The position numbers and the translations under genes were made by a program. A stretch of DNA of 64,000 nucleotides, from positions 1 through 64,000 of the forward strand of contig CAZTCR010000008.1 in the NCBI GenBank assembly GCA_964612185.1, read 5' to 3'. The notes under the pieces are model-generated. The model was not told where the DNA came from and did not search any database. It worked only from the letters and a program-made list of their open reading frames with translations. Origin of the DNA: UBA1447 sp964612185 (GTDB lineage Bacteria > Bacillota > Clostridia > Oscillospirales > Acutalibacteraceae). Positions 43,389-52,774 of the stretch are shown piece after piece (position 1 is the stretch's first letter; every line of letters begins with the position of its first letter).

Positions 43389-44837
43389 ATGTTTGACAAG
43401 CCTCATGAAGAGTGCGGTGTTTTCGGTATTTTCAATCATAATGAATATAATCTGGCTCATGAAATCTATCTTGGTCTCTATTCGCTGCAGCACAGGGGAC
43501 AATTAAGTTGTGGTATCGCTGTCAACCATGGCAACGATATCGTTCATGTTTATAAAGGCGAAGGGCTCGTTCCGGAAGTCTTTAATGACGATAATCTAAC
43601 AAAGCTCAGTATGACCGGTAAAGGCCGCATAAGCAATGGTAAAACGGGCATAGGACATGTCCGATATGCACAAAAAAACGCTTCCGACTCCGAAAATGAT
43701 CAACCGATTGTAATGCGCTATGCGAGAGGTACAATTGCGATTGCGAACAACGGTCATTTGCTCAACGCGAATGAGTTAAGAAGCACACTCCACAACAGCG
43801 GAGCGGTTTTTCAGACAGGAAGCGATGCAGAGCTTATCGGCTATTTGATCGCGCGAAAAAGACTTGAAACTAATTTTGTCGAAGACGCTATTGTCGAAGT
43901 GATGAAACAAATATGCGGAGCTTATTCATTTGTGGTTCTCAGCCCCAAAAAACTCATTGCTGTCAGGGATCCGCAGGGTTTCCGACCTTTATGTATTGGA
44001 CGATTAAGTGATAGTTATGTTATTGCAAGCGAAAGCTGTTCAATCAAATGCATTGGCGGCGATGTTATTAGAGATGTATTGCCGGGTGAAGTGGTTGTTA
44101 TCACAAACGACGGGATAAAGAGTATACAGAACCACTGCGGCCAAAAGAGTTCTCTGTGTGCTTTTGAACATGTCTATTTTTCAAGACCTGATTCGGTAAT
44201 AGACGGTATGGGTGTTCATGATTTCCGTTTACGCGCGGGTGAGCTGCTTGCCTATGAACATCCTGTTGAAGCCGATGTTGTGATTGGTGTTCCGGATTCG
44301 GGCATTGATGCCGCAATGGGTTATTCCGCGAAATCCGGTATCCCATATGAAATCGGATTAATTAAGAACAGATATATCGGACGAACATTTATTCAAAACA
44401 ATTGCTTGGAACGCGAAAAATCTGTTCATATCAAACTAAACCCGGTTAAACCCGTTCTTTCAGACAAAAAAGTTGTTCTAATTGACGATTCTATTGTACG
44501 CGGTACAACCAGCGAACACATTGTTAACCTAATCAAGGCTGCGGGAGCAAAAGAAATACATGTGCGGATTTCCTCACCGCCATTTTTAAACCCTTGCTAC
44601 TTCGGCACAGATATCAGTTCCAGAACACAACTTTTAGCACACAATTTATCCTGCGAAAGCGTTGCAAAGAAAATAGGTGCCGATTCCCTCTGTTACCTCA
44701 GTCTTGACAGTCTGAACGAACTTTCACTGAAATCTAATACATCATTTTGTACCGGTTGCTTTTCCGGGAAATACCCGTTAAATATCAAAAAAATCAATAC
44801 AAGTGACAAATTCGCCGTTAAACTTCATAAAAATTAA
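43389..44837 (+). CDS. purF: amidophosphoribosyltransferase
   Basis: PurF makes phosphoribosylamine from PRPP and glutamine, the committed purine step. The Ntn-type glutamine Cys is in EECGVFGIF after a short propeptide, as in the Bacillus enzyme. The PRPP-binding motif VVLIDDSIVRGTT is present near residue 365. The C-terminal FCTGCFSG is part of the [4Fe-4S] cluster site of the Bacillus-type enzyme. The 482-residue length is normal. purC, which often sits between purE and purF in related bacteria, is absent. Confidence 0.96.
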   Translation: MFDKPHEECGVFGIFNHNEYNLAHEIYLGLYSLQHRGQLSCGIAVNHGNDIVHVYKGEGLVPEVFNDDNLTKLSMTGKGRISNGKTGIGHVRYAQKNASDSENDQPIVMRYARGTIAIANNGHLLNANELRSTLHNSGAVFQTGSDAELIGYLIARKRLETNFVEDAIVEVMKQICGAYSFVVLSPKKLIAVRDPQGFRPLCIGRLSDSYVIASESCSIKCIGGDVIRDVLPGEVVVITNDGIKSIQNHCGQKSSLCAFEHVYFSRPDSVIDGMGVHDFRLRAGELLAYEHPVEADVVIGVPDSGIDAAMGYSAKSGIPYEIGLIKNRYIGRTFIQNNCLEREKSVHIKLNPVKPVLSDKKVVLIDDSIVRGTTSEHIVNLIKAAGAKEIHVRISSPPFLNPCYFGTDISSRTQLLAHNLSCESVAKKIGADSLCYLSLDSLNELSLKSNTSFCTGCFSGKYPLNIKKINTSDKFAVKLHKN

Positions 44838-44861
44838 TCATATCGCTTTGGGGAGGATACT

Positions 44862-45893
44862 ATGGACAGTTACAGCAACAGCTACAAGGAAGCGGGCGTC
44901 GACATAACAGCGGGTTACCGTGCAGTTGAGTTAATGAAGAAACATGTTGAAAGAACCAGAACCGCAGGCGTTGTATCCGGTATTGGGGGTTTTGGTGGAC
45001 TCTTTGAACCGGATTTAACAAATATATCTGCGCCTGTTTTAGTATCTGGAACAGACGGTGTCGGTACAAAATTAAAAATCGCATTTTTAATGAACAAACA
45101 TGATACAATCGGTATTGACTGTGTTGCGATGTGTGCGAACGATGTTGCATGTTCCGGGGCAAAACCATTGTTTTTTCTTGATTACCTTGCTGTTGGCAAA
45201 AATAATCCTGAACGGGTTGCGGAGATTGTCGCAGGTGTCGCGGAAGGCTGTGTTCAAGCAGGTTGCGCCCTTATTGGCGGAGAAACGGCAGAAATGCCGG
45301 GGTTCTATCCCGTTGACGAGTATGACCTTGCCGGTTTTTGTGTGGGGATTGCTGATAAAACAAGGATTATTGACTGCGCCGCTGTAACGGAAGGTGACGC
45401 GATTATCGGTATAGCATCTTCCGGCGTACATTCAAATGGTTTTTCGCTCATCAGAAAGAAATTCAGCATATCGGAAGAACGCCTCAATTTTTATCTGGAT
45501 GATTGCGGAAAAACACTTGGTGAAGAGTTATTGACACCAACCAGGATATATGTTAAATCACTGCTATCTTTGATTTCAAAAATAGATGTTCACGGCATAT
45601 CCCATATAACCGGCGGTGGGTTTTACGAGAATATACCGAGAATGCTTCCGAAAAATCTTTGTGCCATTATTCAGAAAAATATGATTCCGCATAAACCCAT
45701 TTTCAACATAATTCAAAGCCAGGAGATACCGGAAAGAGAGATGTACAACACCTTTAATATGGGATTGGGTTTGTGCATAGCAGTCTCGCCGGAAAAAGCG
45801 GATGAAACAGTAAATATTTTAAATAGCTGCGGCGAGCAAGCTATGATCGTGGGCGAGATAAAGAAAGGGGAGAGGGGCGTTCAAATATGCTAA
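44862..45893 (+). CDS. purM: phosphoribosylaminoimidazole synthetase (AIR synthetase)
   Basis: PurM closes the imidazole ring using ATP. The 343-residue product shows the family blocks VSGTDGVGTKL, DCVAMCANDVACSGAKPLFFLDY and ALIGGETAEMPG, and the glycine-rich ITGGGFYENIPR near the end. All are typical. A GGGGAGG ribosome site lies upstream. Its 3' end overlaps purN by 7 bases. Confidence 0.96.
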   Translation: MDSYSNSYKEAGVDITAGYRAVELMKKHVERTRTAGVVSGIGGFGGLFEPDLTNISAPVLVSGTDGVGTKLKIAFLMNKHDTIGIDCVAMCANDVACSGAKPLFFLDYLAVGKNNPERVAEIVAGVAEGCVQAGCALIGGETAEMPGFYPVDEYDLAGFCVGIADKTRIIDCAAVTEGDAIIGIASSGVHSNGFSLIRKKFSISEERLNFYLDDCGKTLGEELLTPTRIYVKSLLSLISKIDVHGISHITGGGFYENIPRMLPKNLCAIIQKNMIPHKPIFNIIQSQEIPEREMYNTFNMGLGLCIAVSPEKADETVNILNSCGEQAMIVGEIKKGERGVQIC

Positions 45894-46531
45894 GCAATCA
45901 GGAGTTTGTCAGAATAGCCGTACTTGTCTCCGGTAACGGGACAAATCTGCAAGCCCTGATAGATGCCCAGTCACGCGGTGAACTTAAAAAAGGCAAGATT
46001 ATTAAAGTTATCAGCAGCCGGGCGGGTGTATACGCACTCAAACGCGCAAAAAATGCTAATATTGAAAGTGAAATTGTTGAAAGAATAGAATTCAAAAACA
46101 ATGATGATTTTGACAGAGCACTTCTTTCGGTTCTGCAGCAATGCGGTGCCGAACTTGTCGTTTTAGCGGGTTTTATGTCCATACTTGGCGACAAAGTTCT
46201 ATCGAACTATAAAGACAGAATCATCAATGTTCATCCATCCCTCATTCCCGCGTTTTGCGGCAAAGGCTATTACGGCTTGAAGGTTCACGAAGAGGCGCTT
46301 AAACGCGGGGTTAAAATAACGGGTGCCACGGTTCATTTTGTAAATGAGATTCCGGACGGCGGAAAAATAATATATCAAAAAGCCGTTAAAGTTAGAACTA
46401 ATGATTCGCCTGCACAACTGCAAAAGCGGGTTATGGAAAAAGCTGAATGGCTGCTTCTGCCAAAGGCGGTCGGGTTGATTTCCGATTTGATTTATAATGT
46501 AAGAAATATTACCGAAAAGGAGAATAACTAA
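45887..46531 (+). CDS. purN: phosphoribosylglycinamide formyltransferase
   Basis: PurN transfers a formyl group from 10-formyl-tetrahydrofolate to GAR. The 214-residue product has an N-terminal AVLVSGNGTNLQALID phosphate-binding block, then NVHPSLIPAFCGKG, which contains the catalytic His, and TGATVHFVNEIPDGG. Asn and Asp in these motifs form the active site. It overlaps purM and shares a base with the purH start, showing tight operon coupling. Confidence 0.95.
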   Translation: MLSNQEFVRIAVLVSGNGTNLQALIDAQSRGELKKGKIIKVISSRAGVYALKRAKNANIESEIVERIEFKNNDDFDRALLSVLQQCGAELVVLAGFMSILGDKVLSNYKDRIINVHPSLIPAFCGKGYYGLKVHEEALKRGVKITGATVHFVNEIPDGGKIIYQKAVKVRTNDSPAQLQKRVMEKAEWLLLPKAVGLISDLIYNVRNITEKENN

Positions 46532-48081
46532 TGGGAAAAAGAGCGATTATCAGCGTTTCAGACAAAACCGGTGTTGTCAATTTTGCGCGTGAACTGTACT
46601 CTTTAGGGTTTGAAATACTTTCAACAGGTGGTACCGCAAAAATTCTTAACGAAGCAAATATACCATGCACAGGTGTTTCAGATGTAACCGGCTTCCCTGA
46701 ATGTCTTGACGGCAGGGTCAAGACGCTTCATCCTGCTATTCACGGTGGCATACTCGCCATGAGAAACAATCCAGAACATATGAAGCAAATCAAAGCGTTG
46801 GGTATAGAACCGATCGACATCGTTTGTATCAATCTATATCCCTTTAAAGAAACTATCTTGAAAGAGAATGTTTCACTCGAAACAGCAATAGAGAATATTG
46901 ATATCGGTGGACCGACGATGCTGCGCGCTGCTGCAAAAAACTGGCAGGATGTAGCCGTAATTGTTGACCCAGCGGATTATCAAACAGTCATTTACGAGTT
47001 GAAAGAATCCGGTAAGATTAGTGATAAAACGAAATTTCGCCTTGCGGGAGTCGTTTTTGAACACACCGCACAATATGACGCGCTTATTTGTAATTATCTT
47101 CGCAATAAAAGATCTGATTTCACTTTGCCAGATAATTTGACGCTTACCTACGAAAAGATACAGGACATGCGTTATGGTGAAAATCCGCATCAAAATGCGG
47201 CATTTTATACAGAAATCGGTGCGGCGGAAAATACACTTTCGAAAGCGGTACAAATACACGGCAAACAACTTTCGTATAACAACATTAATGACACAAACGG
47301 AGCATTAGATGTTTTAAAAGAGTTTGGATCGTTGGAACCTGTTGCAGTTGCTGTGAAACATGCAAATCCTTGCGGTATCGGTACAGGGGAGACTCTTTGT
47401 GAAGCATACCTCAATGCTTATGAAGCGGATAAAATCTCAATTTACGGCGGTATTGTCGCGTTGAACCGGGAGGTGGATAAAGAAACCGCTGAAGAGTTAT
47501 CAAAAACATTTCTCGAGATCATAATCGCGCCTTCATTTTCACCGGAAGCAATCGAATTGCTCACTGTTAAAAAAAATCTAAGACTTTTGGTCTTACCGAA
47601 ACTTGCCGAAAAAAATATTTCTACCAGCTTAGATATGAAAAAAGTGGCAGGTGGCTTACTTGTTCAGCAGCTTGATGTGGAGCTTCTAAATGAAGATTTA
47701 CTGACTTGCGTTACCAAACGCAAGCCGACAGAAGATGAAATGAGACAGTTGCTATTCGCATGGCGCGTCGTCAAGCATGTGAAATCAAACGGCATTTGCC
47801 TTGTCAAGGGCAATCGTACAGTCGGTATAGGTCCCGGGCAAACAAATCGGGTTACAGCACTCGAACTTGCAGTGAAATACGCGCAAGAAAACGCTTTGGA
47901 TTCCGTGATGGGCAGTGACGCCTTTTTTCCTTATGATGATTGTATCGCTGTTGCCCAAAAGGCTGGTATTACCGCTATTATTCAGCCCGGTGGATCGATT
48001 AGGGACGAAGATAGTATAAAAGCAGCCGATGAAGCTGGGGTTGCTATGATTTTTACAGGGATGAGGCACTTTAAACATTAA
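46531..48081 (+). CDS. purH: bifunctional AICAR transformylase / IMP cyclohydrolase
   Basis: PurH carries out the last two steps to IMP. The N-terminal MGS-like cyclohydrolase domain (residues 1-190) has the ISVSDKTGVVNFA start, then GGTAKIL and GRVKTLHPAIHGG. The transformylase domain follows with MRYGENPHQNAAFY, AVKHANPCGIG, including the Lys-His pair, and SDAFFPYDD. 516 residues is the expected length. AAAAGGAG precedes the start, which overlaps the purN stop. Confidence 0.97.
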   Translation: MGKRAIISVSDKTGVVNFARELYSLGFEILSTGGTAKILNEANIPCTGVSDVTGFPECLDGRVKTLHPAIHGGILAMRNNPEHMKQIKALGIEPIDIVCINLYPFKETILKENVSLETAIENIDIGGPTMLRAAAKNWQDVAVIVDPADYQTVIYELKESGKISDKTKFRLAGVVFEHTAQYDALICNYLRNKRSDFTLPDNLTLTYEKIQDMRYGENPHQNAAFYTEIGAAENTLSKAVQIHGKQLSYNNINDTNGALDVLKEFGSLEPVAVAVKHANPCGIGTGETLCEAYLNAYEADKISIYGGIVALNREVDKETAEELSKTFLEIIIAPSFSPEAIELLTVKKNLRLLVLPKLAEKNISTSLDMKKVAGGLLVQQLDVELLNEDLLTCVTKRKPTEDEMRQLLFAWRVVKHVKSNGICLVKGNRTVGIGPGQTNRVTALELAVKYAQENALDSVMGSDAFFPYDDCIAVAQKAGITAIIQPGGSIRDEDSIKAADEAGVAMIFTGMRHFKH

Positions 48082-48103
48082 AAACATACAAGTATTCTAA
48101 ATC

Positions 48104-48127
48104 GGGAGGCAAGGCATTTAACTGCCT
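48104..48127 (+). promoter_or_regulatory. ribosome site and small hairpin before purD
   Basis: GGGAGG (48104-48109) is 28 bases before the purD ATG, far beyond normal spacing. AGGCA (48112-48116) can pair with TGCCT (48123-48127); folding that hairpin would bring the site to about 12 bases. AGGCA at 48107-48111, which includes part of the ribosome site, can pair with the same TGCCT instead. Confidence 0.4.
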
Positions 48128-48137
48128 GATTCTGAAA

Positions 48138-49400
48138 ATGAAAATATTAATGGTTGGCTCCGGCGGCCGGGAACATGCTTTAATAAGAAAACTCAAGGAA
48201 AGTTCAAGGGTAGACGAGGTTATTTGTGCGCCCGGTAACGGCGGCATATCCTTTGACGCCCGTTGTTATCCGGTTGACGCATCTGACTTAAATGGAATGA
48301 TTGAACTGGCGCGTCAACAAAGTGTCGACCTCGTTTTTGTTGCGCCGGACGATCCGTTGGCTGCCGGTATGGTGGACGCAATGGAGTCGGCAGGCATAAT
48401 GGCTTTCGGCCCAAATAAAAGAGCCGCCGAAATTGAAAGCAGTAAAGTGTTTTCAAAAAATTTAATGAAGAAGTATAGCATACCAACCGCGTCCTATGAG
48501 GTGTTTGACAATCCTGAAACCGCGTTAAATTTCATTAGTGTTCAAAATGTGTATCCAACCGTCATAAAGGCGGATGGGTTGGCATTGGGCAAGGGTGTTG
48601 TCATAGCAGAATCTTATCAGGAAGCATCCAAAGCTATTAGTACTATTATGAAAGATAAAGTTTTCGGAAATTCGGGTAATAAAGTTGTGATAGAAGAATA
48701 CTTGACCGGACCGGAGGTGTCCGTTCTCGCATTTACCGATAGCAGAACAATGGCCCCGATGGTTTCATCCATGGACCATAAGCGGGCTTTTGATGGAAAC
48801 ACCGGCCCAAACACCGGTGGCATGGGAACAATAAGCCCTAACCCGTACTACGATAAGGAAACAGCAGAATACTGTCTGAATAACATTTATATACCAACGA
48901 TGAAAGCCATGAATGCAGAAGGTAGACCTTTCAAAGGATGTTTGTATTTCGGGCTAATGTTAACACCTTCAGGACCGCGCGTCATCGAATATAATGCAAG
49001 ATTTGGAGACCCGGAAACGCAGGTAATCATGCCTCGTTTGAAAACACCTTTAATTGACATTGTTGAAGCAATTATTTCGGAAAAATTATCGGAAATTCAA
49101 ATTGAATGGGATGCTAATGCTTGCGCGTGCATTATTGTTGCTTCTGGCGGCTATCCCGGAAGTTATCAAAAAAATCTTCCTATATACGGGTTGAACGAAA
49201 ACGGTCAGCTTGAAGGTGTGTCTGTCTATCATTCCGGTACGAAAGCAACAGAGAACGGATTCGTTACAAACGGAGGCAGAGTTCTTGGCGTAACTGCTGT
49301 TGGCGATACAAGAGAACAAGCACTAAAAACAGCATACCATGCTGTTAACGATATAAAATTTGAAAACGCTTATTACAGAACAGATATCGGCTCCAGATAA
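48138..49400 (+). CDS. purD: phosphoribosylamine-glycine ligase
   Basis: PurD joins glycine to phosphoribosylamine with ATP. The 420-residue product begins with MKILMVGSGGREHAL, the family hallmark, and holds the ATP-grasp blocks VIKADGLALGKGVV and GPNTGGMGTISP plus the metal-binding EYNARFGDPETQ. Only this ATG gives the standard N-terminus, so the distant ribosome site noted at 48104 is real or another weak site is used. It ends the purine gene run; purL, which often follows in relatives, is not here. Confidence 0.96.
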   Translation: MKILMVGSGGREHALIRKLKESSRVDEVICAPGNGGISFDARCYPVDASDLNGMIELARQQSVDLVFVAPDDPLAAGMVDAMESAGIMAFGPNKRAAEIESSKVFSKNLMKKYSIPTASYEVFDNPETALNFISVQNVYPTVIKADGLALGKGVVIAESYQEASKAISTIMKDKVFGNSGNKVVIEEYLTGPEVSVLAFTDSRTMAPMVSSMDHKRAFDGNTGPNTGGMGTISPNPYYDKETAEYCLNNIYIPTMKAMNAEGRPFKGCLYFGLMLTPSGPRVIEYNARFGDPETQVIMPRLKTPLIDIVEAIISEKLSEIQIEWDANACACIIVASGGYPGSYQKNLPIYGLNENGQLEGVSVYHSGTKATENGFVTNGGRVLGVTAVGDTREQALKTAYHAVNDIKFENAYYRTDIGSR

Positions 49401-49415
49401 CAGCTTATTCATAAT

Positions 49416-49445
49416 TTGTTTACATGATAACCTTTATTGTATAAT
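49416..49445 (+). promoter_or_regulatory. promoter of the membrane-fusion protein and permease pair
   Basis: -35 TTGTTT (49416-49421), an 18-base spacer and a perfect -10 TATAAT (49440-49445). A shifted -35 TTTACA at 15 bases is the alternative. Confidence 0.45.
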
Positions 49446-49509
49446 ATTTTTGGTTTAGTATTAATTATTATACTCAGATGATTGATATCTTTGGAAAGAA
49501 GTGATATTT

Positions 49510-51057
49510 ATGTTAAAAAGTTGGAGCATAAAGAAAAAAGTTTTCACCAGCGCCTTTGTTATAATTACACTGGCACTCATTGCAGGGCTACTTTATTATA
49601 TGTTTAAACCGGATCCTGCACCAAAAGTCATACTCACATCTGTTTTCAGCGGTGATGTCACACAAACGCTTGACGCAACCGGAACGGTTGAATCAGCAAA
49701 TCAGGATATCTTCCCAATTTTGGACGGGACAAAGGTGCTGACGGTAAACTTCCGTGTCGGTGATAAAATAAAGAAAGGTGATTTACTGGCAACTTTTGAT
49801 ACATCGTCACTGAACAATCTTATCAATGATAAGCAAAAGGCTTACAATACAGCTTATGAAACATATGTAAGCGCTAAAAACGCAGCCAAATCGTCATCAG
49901 CCGACCTAATTCAGCTCGAAGCAGACATAAAAGCAAGAGAAGCTGAAATAAGTGAATTGGAGTCCAAAACAGCATCATCCGACAATTCCGGAACCGCGTC
50001 CGAATCGTCAAAATCACTACTTGATAAAATAACAGCTATGTTTGGTGACAGCATACTAATCAACCTTTTAAAAGGCAATGGTAATTCGGGCTTTGATTTG
50101 TCATCCATTACCGGAATGTCTGCCGAACAGACGAAACTCACATCGCTTCAGTTGGACCTGCTGCAGCTTAAAGCAAAGCAAACGATTGCAAAAGCGCAGG
50201 CGAGCGGAACGCTTGAAAGCACATTAAAATCATTTTACGAGTCTTCGCTCGAAGACCTGAATGCAACAATAGCTGCAGTTGAAAACCTAAAAACCGGATG
50301 GATTGCCAAAGAGGACGGCATTGTACGCGAAGTGAAAATTACCAATGGACAGATTTATAAGAATGCTTCCGCCATTGACACAAATATTGATCTTTCATCA
50401 ATCATTAATTTGCTCTCGTCCAATTCCGGGAGTGCTGATATCATGAGTATTGTCAAACAATACTTAAAGCCAAATGCAACCGGAATGACTGTTGAATATT
50501 ATCCATTCGCGGCATCATTTGTCCTTGGAAAATATGATGTTTTAAAAGTTTCAATGGATCAGGAAGCAAAAATTACCGCGCCAAACGGTTCTGTTTTTAC
50601 CGGAAAAATCACATACATCAGTCCTGTGGCTTCAACCAGCAGTAGTATCAATATCAGTTCAATTCTCGGAACGAGCGGTTCTTCAAGCGGTGTGGAAGCA
50701 AAGGTATCCATACCGAACCCGGATTCCGGCGTCATTATCGGTTTTGATGTTGACATTTCAATTGATGTCGACAAAGCTGAGAATGCGATTCTGGTGCCTG
50801 CTGAAGCAATTCAGTTTGACAGCGAGGGTTCGTATGTGTTTCTTTACAACGCTAAAACCAAAAGGGTTGTTAGAACACAGGTCAAGACCGGCATATTCTC
50901 AGGTTCGCTATACCAGATTTTGTCAGGTTGCGAAGTTGGTGATGTGATCATTAAAGCACCGCCAATGACATTGGTTGATGGAGACAAGGTGTCGATTGAA
51001 ACAACAGAATCACCCACTTCCTCAACCACCGGCACGGGCACAACTATCAAATCTTAA
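49510..51057 (+). CDS. RND/ABC-type efflux membrane-fusion (adaptor) protein
   Basis: After one N-terminal membrane helix (about residues 12-33) the product has a biotinyl-lipoyl-like half motif (LTVNFRVGDKIKKGDLLATFD), a long coiled coil of about 170 residues, and then the second lipoyl half and beta-barrel domain (VLVPAEAIQFDSEGSYVFL). This is the HlyD/MacA layout. A Ser/Gly-rich stretch interrupts the coil near residues 150-185. In a Gram-positive it would form the extracellular sleeve of a MacB-like exporter. The start at ATG 49510 is preferred over the GTG at 49501. The next gene encodes the permease. Confidence 0.88.
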   Translation: MLKSWSIKKKVFTSAFVIITLALIAGLLYYMFKPDPAPKVILTSVFSGDVTQTLDATGTVESANQDIFPILDGTKVLTVNFRVGDKIKKGDLLATFDTSSLNNLINDKQKAYNTAYETYVSAKNAAKSSSADLIQLEADIKAREAEISELESKTASSDNSGTASESSKSLLDKITAMFGDSILINLLKGNGNSGFDLSSITGMSAEQTKLTSLQLDLLQLKAKQTIAKAQASGTLESTLKSFYESSLEDLNATIAAVENLKTGWIAKEDGIVREVKITNGQIYKNASAIDTNIDLSSIINLLSSNSGSADIMSIVKQYLKPNATGMTVEYYPFAASFVLGKYDVLKVSMDQEAKITAPNGSVFTGKITYISPVASTSSSINISSILGTSGSSSGVEAKVSIPNPDSGVIIGFDVDISIDVDKAENAILVPAEAIQFDSEGSYVFLYNAKTKRVVRTQVKTGIFSGSLYQILSGCEVGDVIIKAPPMTLVDGDKVSIETTESPTSSTTGTGTTIKS

Positions 51058-51104
51058 ATCACTGTTCTGATTTTGTTCTATAAAGTTTTCGCGGAGGTCA
51101 TGGC

Positions 51105-52346
51105 TTGAATATAAAAGAAAACATAAGAATAGCGATTTTCAGCATTCGTACCAACATGATGCGGTCATTACTAACCATGCTCGGTATAATAATCGGTGTT
51201 GCCTCTGTAATCGCTATTGTGACTGTCGGCAACGGAGGGCGCGATTATATTGTCGGTATGATAAGAGATATGGGTTCAAACACCGTCAGTATTAATGTGA
51301 ATACGGTTACCGCGACCCCCAGCGAATTTATTACCGATGAAGACATAAAAGAAATCAAAAATCTTGATACCGTTTCATATATCTCGCCGGTTGTTTTTTC
51401 AATCGGTAGCGCAGAAACGGAAAAAACACAAAGCATGGCCATCGCGATGTCCGGTACAGTTGACTTTGCAAAGGTTATGAATACGCCTCTTAAATATGGC
51501 AGATTTTTTAATCAGGATGAATATGACGCTATTCGCCCGGTAGCACTAATATCTACACTCAGCGCATACACCATGTATGGTTATGAAGATTGTATCGGTA
51601 AACATATTGACTTTTCACTGAATAATAAAAGCGTTAGGCTTAAAATAATCGGTGTATTTGATATAAGCAGCGCGATGGGGTCAAGCACAACATCGCTCAC
51701 ATCGGGGAGTAGCCTTATGGGTGGTTCGGCAATGCCGACATGCCTAATCATTACACCCAGCAGCATTGTAAACTCTTTGATGAACAGCCAAGGCTATTAT
51801 GAAATGTGCTATCTCATGGCCAATACAGACAACAATTTGGAAAGCGCCGGAAATGCTGCGGCGAATGTGCTTTATTCTAGGCACAACAACGCAGGAAGCG
51901 GGAATTATTCGGTTGTGAATATGGCCACCTTTATTGATTTGCTCGACAGCGTTATTAAAATATTTACAGCGTTTATAGCTTCTGTCAGCGGCATTTCTCT
52001 GGTAGTTGGGGGGATAGGTGTTATGAATATTATGCTTGTCTCCGTAACAGAAAGAACGCGTGAAATCGGAATCAGAAAAGCCCTGGGGGCGAAAACTTCA
52101 ACTATTTTGTTCCAATTTTTAACAGAATCGATTATTCTTTGTGTTATAGGGGGAATTGTCGGGTTTGTTTTAGGTGTAGGCGGCGCTATTTTAGTTTCTG
52201 CATATATGGATATCCCAATGAGAATTAAATTCTTTACGGTTGCGATTGCAATCGGTTTTTCAAGTGCTATCGGTATCTTTTTCGGTATCTACCCAGCGCG
52301 TAGAGCTGCAAAATTGCCGCCAATCGAAGCGTTGCGAAGAGATTAA
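51105..52346 (+). CDS. MacB-like ABC permease (FtsX fold)
   Basis: The 413-residue product has one N-terminal helix (MMRSLLTMLGIIIGVASVIAI), a large extracellular MacB periplasmic-type domain, and three C-terminal helices of the FtsX family. The late TERTREIGIRKALGAKTSTI motif couples to an ATPase. It would export peptides or antibiotics when joined by a LolD/MacB-type ATP-binding subunit. That ATPase is normally encoded between or beside these two genes and is missing here. The start is TTG after GGAGG. The gene ends at a bidirectional hairpin. Confidence 0.9.
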   Translation: MNIKENIRIAIFSIRTNMMRSLLTMLGIIIGVASVIAIVTVGNGGRDYIVGMIRDMGSNTVSINVNTVTATPSEFITDEDIKEIKNLDTVSYISPVVFSIGSAETEKTQSMAIAMSGTVDFAKVMNTPLKYGRFFNQDEYDAIRPVALISTLSAYTMYGYEDCIGKHIDFSLNNKSVRLKIIGVFDISSAMGSSTTSLTSGSSLMGGSAMPTCLIITPSSIVNSLMNSQGYYEMCYLMANTDNNLESAGNAAANVLYSRHNNAGSGNYSVVNMATFIDLLDSVIKIFTAFIASVSGISLVVGGIGVMNIMLVSVTERTREIGIRKALGAKTSTILFQFLTESIILCVIGGIVGFVLGVGGAILVSAYMDIPMRIKFFTVAIAIGFSSAIGIFFGIYPARRAAKLPPIEALRRD

Positions 52347-52379
52347 CGGGAAAGTGCAAGGCATTAAATAGATAAAAAT

Positions 52380-52409
52380 GAGCAGAGGCGCTTTATGACG
52401 CTCCTGCTC
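52380..52409. terminator. bidirectional terminator between convergent genes
   Basis: GAGCAG (52380-52385) pairs with CTGCTC (52404-52409), with inner GCG/CGC pairing and a two-base mismatch. T-rich tracts follow on both strands (TTTCTCTT on plus; the complement of GATAAAAAT on minus). Confidence 0.65.
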
Positions 52410-52452
52410 GTTTCTCTTACTGTTATATCAAGTGCCAAACCTGCATCGAAAC

Positions 52453-52749
52453 TTATTTATCCAATTCCCTCTCAAGCCAGACAGTGCCGATATCCATTGC
52501 ATTATATAAACCGCGCTTTTCAGCCTTTTTGATTATTCTGTCACGGGGACGGACATCCGGATCGGTACTAACAAGCTGAACGAGGACTCTGTCCGCTACA
52601 TCAAGGTCTTTTACTTTCTTAGTGCTTGTCACTTGCAGTACGACAACATAATCTTCATTCATATTACCGTAGTAGATCGTGTTCTCGTTTCTTACCAAAG
52701 GCTTCCCTTTAAATGTAAGAAAGCTGTCAGCTTTCTTTTTTTCTGTCAT
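52453..52749 (-). CDS. small conserved-type protein of unknown function
   Basis: The 98-residue product is hydrophilic with no membrane helix. Its core (YYGNMNEDYVVVLQVTS ... VADRVLVQLVSTDP) looks like a compact beta-rich fold, followed by a helical, charged C-terminus. I do not recognise a family with confidence. A ribosome-like AAAGGAT stretch precedes the ATG. It lies directly downstream of ireB on the minus strand, 25 bases after its stop, so the two may be co-transcribed with pheST. Confidence 0.6.
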   Translation of the reverse strand: MTEKKKADSFLTFKGKPLVRNENTIYYGNMNEDYVVVLQVTSTKKVKDLDVADRVLVQLVSTDPDVRPRDRIIKKAEKRGLYNAMDIGTVWLERELDK

Positions 52750-52774
52750 AATCCTTTACTCCAATCAATTGCTC

